NCBI GenBank assembly: GCA_016584305.1
Contig: JACEEZ010026262.1
Location: forward strand, 88,678 to 152,677
Source of the DNA: Chionoecetes opilio
Taxonomy: Eukaryota > Arthropoda > Malacostraca > Decapoda > Majidae
Direction of reading: 5' to 3'
Length of the DNA stretch: 64,000 nt
Below are positions 58,060-64,000 of this stretch, one piece after another (within the stretch, counting starts at the first letter, position 1; every line of letters starts with the position of its first letter). The translations under genes were made by a program, and so were the position numbers. The notes below the pieces were generated by a model that had not been told where the DNA came from, did no database searches, and saw only the letters and a program-made list of their open reading frames with translations.

Positions 58060-58324
58060 ACATAAGGCAGCTCTATCGGTCCCTCAATATTATGCTCCTC
58101 CCCTGTAATCTTAACCAACAAATTTAATTAATCACCAATTATCAATGCCAAGGAAACGGATTGTATATTTCTCAGGGTCAGGGGCACTGGCTGCACCCTC
58201 CATTTCAAGGGTGGACAATGACTTAAAACAAAGGATCATGCAGGCCAACGTCTGTATACATCCCTGAAGGATCACCTGCCTCATGCATGGCTGTTGTGCT
58301 CGAAAATCATGACTGATGGGCTGG

Positions 58325-59056
58325 TGGGGCGGTTACAGGGAGTTTCGTACCCAGGTTTTGGTGGGGCGGTTACAGGGAGTTTCGTACCCAGGTTTTGGTG
58401 GGGCGGTTACAGGGAGTTTCGTACCCAGGTTTTGGTGGGGCGGTTACAGGGAGTTTCGTACCCAGGTTTTGGTGGGGCGGTTACAGGGAGTTTCGTACCC
58501 AGGTTTTGGTGGGCGGTTACAGGGAGTTTCGTACCCAAGTTTTGTTGGTGGGGCGGTTACAGGGAGTTTCGTACCCAGGTTTTGGTGGGGCGGTTACAGG
58601 GAGTTTCGTACCCAGGTTTTGGTGGGGCGGTTACAGGGAGTTTCGTACCCAGGTTTTGGTGGGGCGGTTACAGGGAGTTTCGTACCCAGGTTTTGGTGGG
58701 GCGGTTACAGGGAGTTTCGTACCCAGGTTTTGGTGGGGCGGTTACAGGGAGTTTCGTACCCAGGTTTTGGTGGGGCGGTTACAGGGAGTTTCGTACCCAG
58801 GTTTTGGTGGGGCGGTTACAGGGAGTTTCGTACCCAGGTTTTGGTGGGGCGGTTACAGGGAGTTTCGTACCCAGGTTTTGGTGGGGCGGTTACAGGGAGT
58901 TTCGTACCCAGGTTTTGGTGGGGCGGGTACAGGGAGTTTCGTACCCAGGTTTTGGTGGGGCGGTTACAGGGAGTTTCGTACCCAGGTTTTGGTGGGGCGG
59001 GTACAGGGAGTTTCGTACCCAGGTTTTGGTGGGGCGGTTACAGGGAGTTTCGTACC
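58325..59056. repeat. 37-bp minisatellite, ~20 units
   Basis: Unit GGGCGGTTACAGGGAGTTTC then GTACCCAGGTTTTGGTG. One unit lacks a G and one has a short addition (58541-58555). All three plus frames are open, so long ORFs here are artefacts. Confidence 0.97.
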
Positions 59057-59265
59057 CCAGTTGTTTCGTACCCAGGTTTTGTTAGCTGTTTCGTACACTG
59101 ATTTTGAGTTTTTTCGTACATACCAGGTGTCGTTTCGTAACTCTAGTAGTCAAGTTCAACTCTGAGCTGAGTGTACGAAACGACTATGGTTTCATATAGA
59201 CTACTAAACAACTTTTTGGTGTACGAATCTACTGGTGTACGAAACAACTAGTGTACGAACTGACT
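59057..59265. repeat. region of recurring TTTCGTAC / GTACGAAA words
   Basis: The words TTTCGTAC (left half) and GTACGAAA or GTACGAA (right half) recur at irregular spacing in inverted orientation around 59160. The same word is part of the 37-bp unit to the left. Confidence 0.7.
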
Positions 59266-59298
59266 GCACCCCGGCGGGTCTGGTGGCATGCACAGTAA

Positions 59299-62200
59299 GA
59301 TCTCCCATTTGAAGACTCACTGCGACGAGCCGAGAATGAAAGGAAGTATAGAATTGTGCAAAGGGTTGTAGAACAGAATAGAAGTGAAAATGTGATTGTG
59401 ATGGGAGACATGAATGGTCACATTAGTGTGTTAGGAGAGGAAGTAAATGGAAATGGCCAATTGCTGCTTGACTTTGCAGAGGAGAATGAATTAGAAATTT
59501 TGAATGTGACCCTGGCTGAAGGAAGAGTGACCTGGAGTGGAAGGGAGAATGCATCTGCCATTGACTTTATGTTAGTGAACCGGAAGGCTAGAGAACGGGT
59601 GAGAAGTATGTGGGTGGATGAGGAAAGAACAATCAATGTAGCGAGTGACCATAACGTCATGGTATGGAGTAGGTGTTTGAAGGAAAAAGAGTGAACGTGA
59701 AAGAAGAGAAGAATGGACGTTGGAAACTTAGAGATGTAGACTGGGATATTTCAGAGAAGTGGTGAGTAATGAGGACTGGAAGCTGGGAGAGAATGGTTGG
59801 GGGCTGAGAGGGGTGGATGAGATGAATGAGAGATTGTTAAGGAAGCTTAACAAAGTGGCAGAAGAGAGCATAGGCAGAAAAAGGGAAGAGAGCAAATGGC
59901 AGGAAGGAAAAGAGTTGGTGGAACAATGAGATCGACAAGGCCGGGAAAAGAAAGGAAACATCAAATAGGAAGTGTAGGAGTCTGAGAAAGAATAGGTCAA
60001 ACAGTAAAGTTGAAAGAATAGAGTATAAGGGCATGGAAAGTATAAGAGTAAGCAAAAGGAGGTGAAATGTTTGGGTGAGGAAGGCAAGAGTGAATGAAGA
60101 GAGAAAAGTGTCAGAGAACTTGGGGAAAAAGGTGAGGAAGGAGGTAGGGAATGGTATAAGTTCTTGAGAGGAGAAGAGAGTAAGCATACAGGAAATGTAA
60201 AGAACTAGTGGTGAATGGCAGGTCACAAAGGGGAAGAAAAAGGAATGGTCAGAGCTATAGAAAACTTCTGGAAAGATTTTGGGAGTGTGAATGAGCCTGA
60301 TAGTGACTTAGGGAAACGTCACTTAGGGAGGAAAATAGAGGAAAATGATGGATGAAGAAATTAGAATGGATGAGATTGAAGGGCATGTAGAAAACTGAAA
60401 AATGGAAAGGCCCCTGGAATGGACGGTATCCCCGAATGAAATATATAGAGAGGAGGTGAGGGAGTAATTGGGGGAATGCAGAGTTGTTTGGACATATATG
60501 GAGAGGAAAGGGTGCCTGGTGCCGGGAAATGACAGTAGAGTGACCCTATACATAAGGGAGGACACAAGAGTTGGAAGGAGATTAAAAATACAGGCCAATA
60601 GGGGTATGTGCCCACGGTATGTAAGATTTTCTGTGGTGTACTGAATGAAAGACTAGGTGAAGTTGTGGAAAGAAATAAGGTGATGGGTGAAGAGCAGGAT
60701 GGTTCAGAAAGACAGAAGGGGTGAGGACAATATGTTTGTAATGAATGAAGTGATTGAGAGAACAAGGAAGGAGGGAAGAAAGAAATATCTAGCCTTTCTA
60801 GATATTGAGAAAGCGTATGACAGAGTGGATAGGAGAATGCTATGTAAGGTATTGGAGACGATTGGCATGAGTGAAAAAGGTTGTTAAAATAATAAGCAGT
60901 ATGTATGAGAACACACAGCCAAGTTCAGTATGGGTGACCTCGAGACTGGATGGGTGAATAGTAAGAGAGGAGTAAGACAGGGCTGTGTCCTTTCTCCTCT
61001 ACTTTTTGGATTATATGTTGAGGAAATGGCAGTGAGAGTGAAGCGTACAGGTCGGGGTGTGAAAATTGGAGATGAAGTGTTGAGTGTACTGATGTATGCA
61101 GATGATGGTGATCCTTAGTGAAAACCACAAGAGCTACAAGAGATGCTGAATGCTGTGACTGAGTAGGGAAGGGACTTCAACGTTAGGCTCAGTAAGGAAA
61201 GAGCCAAGTGTTGGTGGGAAAGGGGAAAGACTCTGATGATGACAGGATTTGGATGGGATGGGAATGAAATAAAGAGAACGAAAAAGTACAAGTATCTGGG
61301 TATTTGGTTGGATGATAAGGCTGTGAGAAAACTAAACATGAGAGGATAGCTTTGAGCCCAAACCCGTGGGTTTTGGAAGGCTAGGGAGTGTGGCAAGATG
61401 TCGGGCCAACAAGTATGAAATGGTTTAGAGGACTATGGAAGGGTGTGGCAGTCCCTAGCATTATGTATGGCCTGGAAAAAAATGGTGGGTCTAGGAAGGG
61501 GGGGGTTGGACAGATTGGAAGTAACACAGAACAAAGCCCGGGAGAATAGCATTAGGAGCCAATAGGTATGTGGCAGTGGAAGCGATTAGAGGAGACTGGG
61601 ATGGAGCACGTTCAGAGAGAGGATAGCAAAGGCAGGGCGAGGTACAGAGCTAGACTGCAACGAATGGATGACAGCAAATGGGCAAGCAAAGGGTTTTGGG
61701 ACTAGAATATGTATGGGAAGTGGATGAAAAACTCAGTAAAGTGGGAAAAATGGACAGGTGAACTGGGAAGTTTGTGACAGGAGTGATGAGACATGGGAGT
61801 ATTGGGTGTATGCAAAAGGAATAAATAGGAGAGTGGAAGAGAAAGGGAAAGAAGAATGGCTGAGGGGAATGAGTGAGAAATCAACACTGGAATGGTACAG
61901 GAGAAAGGACCAGCCACGGTATGAAAAGGTTCTATGATGGTGGCTATGGAGGGACCTACTCTTCAGAGCCAGGACAAAGTCGCTGGAGGTAAATAGTCGT
62001 ATGTACAGATGGAAAATGATGGCAGCAAGGTGTGTGTGATTTTGTGACAGGAGTGGATGAAACCGTGGAGCACTTGATGGGTGGAATGTGAACGGTATGA
62101 GTTGCTAGAACAAAAATGTTTTGGGGTAGTGGTAGGGAGAGTCGGAGTGGAAGAATGGCGAGAGTGGGGACAGGAGAGTGGAGATGGAGTACCTTGCTGG

Positions 62201-62360
62201 GGTTGTGTGCTGAGTGGAGGAGTGACAGTCGTGTGATTGAGTGTAAAATAATTCTTGGAGAACTCTTGGAGAGCACGTAGGAGAGAGCATGAGAGGAGGG
62301 GGCCCTCAGTGAGGGGGAAACCCCGTATGAATGTGATGCAGAGAGAGGAAGGGAGGGAAA
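59299..62360 (+). pseudogene. non-LTR retrotransposon ORF2 (endonuclease + reverse transcriptase), decayed
   Basis: Endonuclease C-terminal half at 59356-59691 with GDMNGHI, SAIDFMLVN and SDHNVMVW, typical of apurinic-type LINE nucleases. Reverse transcriptase follows in several frames: NGKAPGMDGIP near 60400-60435, the catalytic-block motif AFLDIEKAYDRVD near 60790-60830, RGVRQGCVLSPLLF near 60970-61010, and YADD near 61093-61107. A C-terminal CDRSGVDETVEHLM motif lies near 62045-62087. At least six frame changes or stops separate these, so no functional protein is encoded. The 5' part of the endonuclease is missing and DNA before 59299 is unrelated. Clade (CR1/Jockey/I-like) cannot be fixed by eye. 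Confidence 0.92.
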
Positions 62361-62620
62361 AGAAATCCCTAGTTTTGCTTCCCCCTTTTACTTCTCTCCC
62401 AACAGATTACGTGTGTGGGAGAACGCCGGACCAAAGGCTTCACTAACAGCATCCGCTGGGTGACTCCCAAATCAAGATCAAGATCAAGACTGGTGTCAGG
62501 CCAAGTTTTAGTGCTTCTTCTGATGGAGATTGTGTTTTTAATGGAAACGGCGACCATAAAATTCGGTATTGAATTATTTTTTTTAACTGTGGGTTTCTGG
62601 GAAATAAAATGGTATTATTC

Positions 62621-63140
62621 TAGTGTTTGCCCATACGCCCCCTCTCCCACAAAACAAGCTTGGGGACCTGGGGCAATGCGGGATATTTGGCTGGGGTACA
62701 AAATATGCGTTGCAACCACATAGTTTTTGAGTTAGGGGTGTTGAAAAAATTCCCTGGATCTATGGAAAATTCATTGGATTTCTTCTCAGTCCAGAGACGT
62801 GTGAAACTGACGATCCTCACAGAATGATGACCGAAGTGTTAAGAACCCCCCAACCTCCCGCTAGGTTAGGGTAGGTTATATTTGGTTAGATTAGGTTAGG
62901 TTATATTTGGTTAGGTTAGGTTATCGGTGGGTCAAGCCCCCAGCTAGGTTAGGTTAATTTAGGTTAGGCAAATTTCTCTAGATGTAAGGAAATTATCCTA
63001 GATCTAGCGAATTTTACCCCCCTACACAACTCTTTAATTACGTGTTTCCGACGCATAATTTGTTCCCCACCCGAAAACCCCGCATTCCCACAGGTCCCCA
63101 AACTTGTTTAGGGGAAGTGGGAGAGTATGGGCAAACACTA
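62621..63140. mobile_element. TA-flanked inverted-repeat element with TTAGG-like interior
   Basis: Left TA then GTGTTTGCCCATAC, right GTATGGGCAAACAC then TA. Arms of about 80 bp continue (CTTGGGGACCTG against CAGGTCCCCAAACTT). The middle (62862-62968) is a run of GGTTAGGTTAGGTT-like blocks. Confidence 0.85.
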
Positions 63141-64000
63141 GAAATTTACCGAAAAAGCACCTATTTTTGGCCAGGAAAAATTAGTCTCTCTGAACGCGAA
63201 GTCCTCGTCCATTATTACCAAAAATGGTAAACAATTTGGAACACGCCGAAATTTCGGCCTCGAAATCGGTAGTTGCCCATTAACGAAAATTTACTGTTTA
63301 ATTATTGTACATATTGGTTACTGTAATATCACTATCAATAACTGTAACTGCCGCCGCAACTAGGAACACTGGTGACGGCGACGAGAGTTCCAGCACCGCA
63401 ACTAGGAACACTGGTGACGGCGACGAGAGTTCCAGCACCGCAACTAGGAACACTGGTGACGGCGACGAGAGTTCCAGCACCGCAACATGCACCAACACGA
63501 CAATGAATGCCGCCAAAATAAACCTTTCCCTCAATACAACACCCTAGACACAACATTCCCAGGCACTCACGCACGCCCGATCACACCACACAAAACACAA
63601 CATACAAATACCATCTATGAACAAAAAAAAAAATACGATAAAATAATTCCTGGCAATAATCAAACTTGAACCCATGTGGACACTGGGGCGGCCTGAGTTA
63701 TGTAGTCATTTAACACCACCAACGATCCAATATTACACCAAATTCTTACTGTACTGGATCACTGAGAGGTTGTCTAATGGTTGCAAGTCACCAGCAGTGT
63801 GTGGGGTGGCTAGATTAAGGGTAAAAAGCTACAATAATACAAAGGTTGCTGTGGGCTTACGGCGTGTGTGTGATGGCTAGGAGGGAGAGACCTGTGGCGG
63901 GGCGACGGGGCTAAACCTCATCACACACCACCTAAAGGATTAATATATGCTTGTTTGATGTATTTATATCTTTACTATATCCCTCAATTAGTTTATATTA
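63141..64000. other. right edge, no gene identified
   Basis: Contains the 42-bp minisatellite. Otherwise no coding signal; an A-run at 63629. Confidence 0.4.
63358..63486. repeat. 42-bp minisatellite, 3 units
   Basis: Three units containing AACTAGGAACACTGGTGACG and GCGACGAGAGTTCCAGCACC. Confidence 0.96.

Noticed and set aside
58294..59165. Three overlapping ~260-codon plus ORFs
   Set aside because: The 37-bp unit has no stop in any plus frame, so all three are open by construction.
62862..62968. Telomere or chromosome end
   Set aside because: The TTAGG-like blocks are short, imperfect and enclosed by transposon arms.

Overview
This is eukaryotic, intron-bearing nuclear DNA dominated by repeats, with almost no host coding sequence. 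An arthropod-type ribosomal protein gene, short TTAGG-like interstitial blocks, very abundant simple sequence repeats, tRNA-derived SINEs and LINE tails of a type I associate with decapods together suggest a decapod crustacean. The taxon is an inference; no database search was possible. Small frame-breaking indels and unstable homopolymer lengths suggest either a long-read assembly or real decay.

Host genes. The one firmly identified gene is ribosomal protein S19 on the minus strand: four coding exons between 55025 and 50263, with an unusual Ala/Pro-rich C-terminal tail and two compensating indels in exon 3. A second probable gene, 20138-19377 minus, encodes a single-pass type I membrane protein of unknown family.

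Layout. 1-8.9 kb: AT-rich DNA, a foldback element, two copies of a ~0.3 kb MITE, long CT/GA tracts and a ~39-bp A-rich minisatellite. 8.9-10.6 kb: a 1.7 kb GGT/ACC tract. 10.6-19 kb: LINE tails, two SINEs, 30-bp and 33-bp minisatellites, a decayed LINE endonuclease and the first copy of a 1.29 kb TTAA-flanked element. 19.4-20.1 kb: the membrane-protein gene. 20.6-29.6 kb: a 9 kb satellite with an abrupt change of unit. 29.6-37 kb: inverted-repeat elements, a SINE interrupted by a MITE, a LINE tail interrupted by a hAT-type MITE with perfect 8-bp target duplications, and the second 1.29 kb TTAA element inside another MITE. 37.3-45.0 kb: a nest of transposons about five levels deep whose order can be read from target-site duplications. 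45-50 kb: long palindromic elements and a LINE 3' end. 50.3-55.0 kb: RpS19. 55-59 kb: small MITEs, a segmental duplicate of RpS19 intron sequence and a 37-bp minisatellite. 59.3-62.3 kb: a frameshifted LINE ORF2. 62.6-64 kb: a terminal-inverted-repeat element containing TTAGG-like DNA and a 42-bp minisatellite.

There is no operon or pathway here. The most informative content is the transposon stratigraphy (37.3-45 kb), the paired TTAA elements with a conserved acidic ORF, the 9 kb satellite, and the S19 gene structure.
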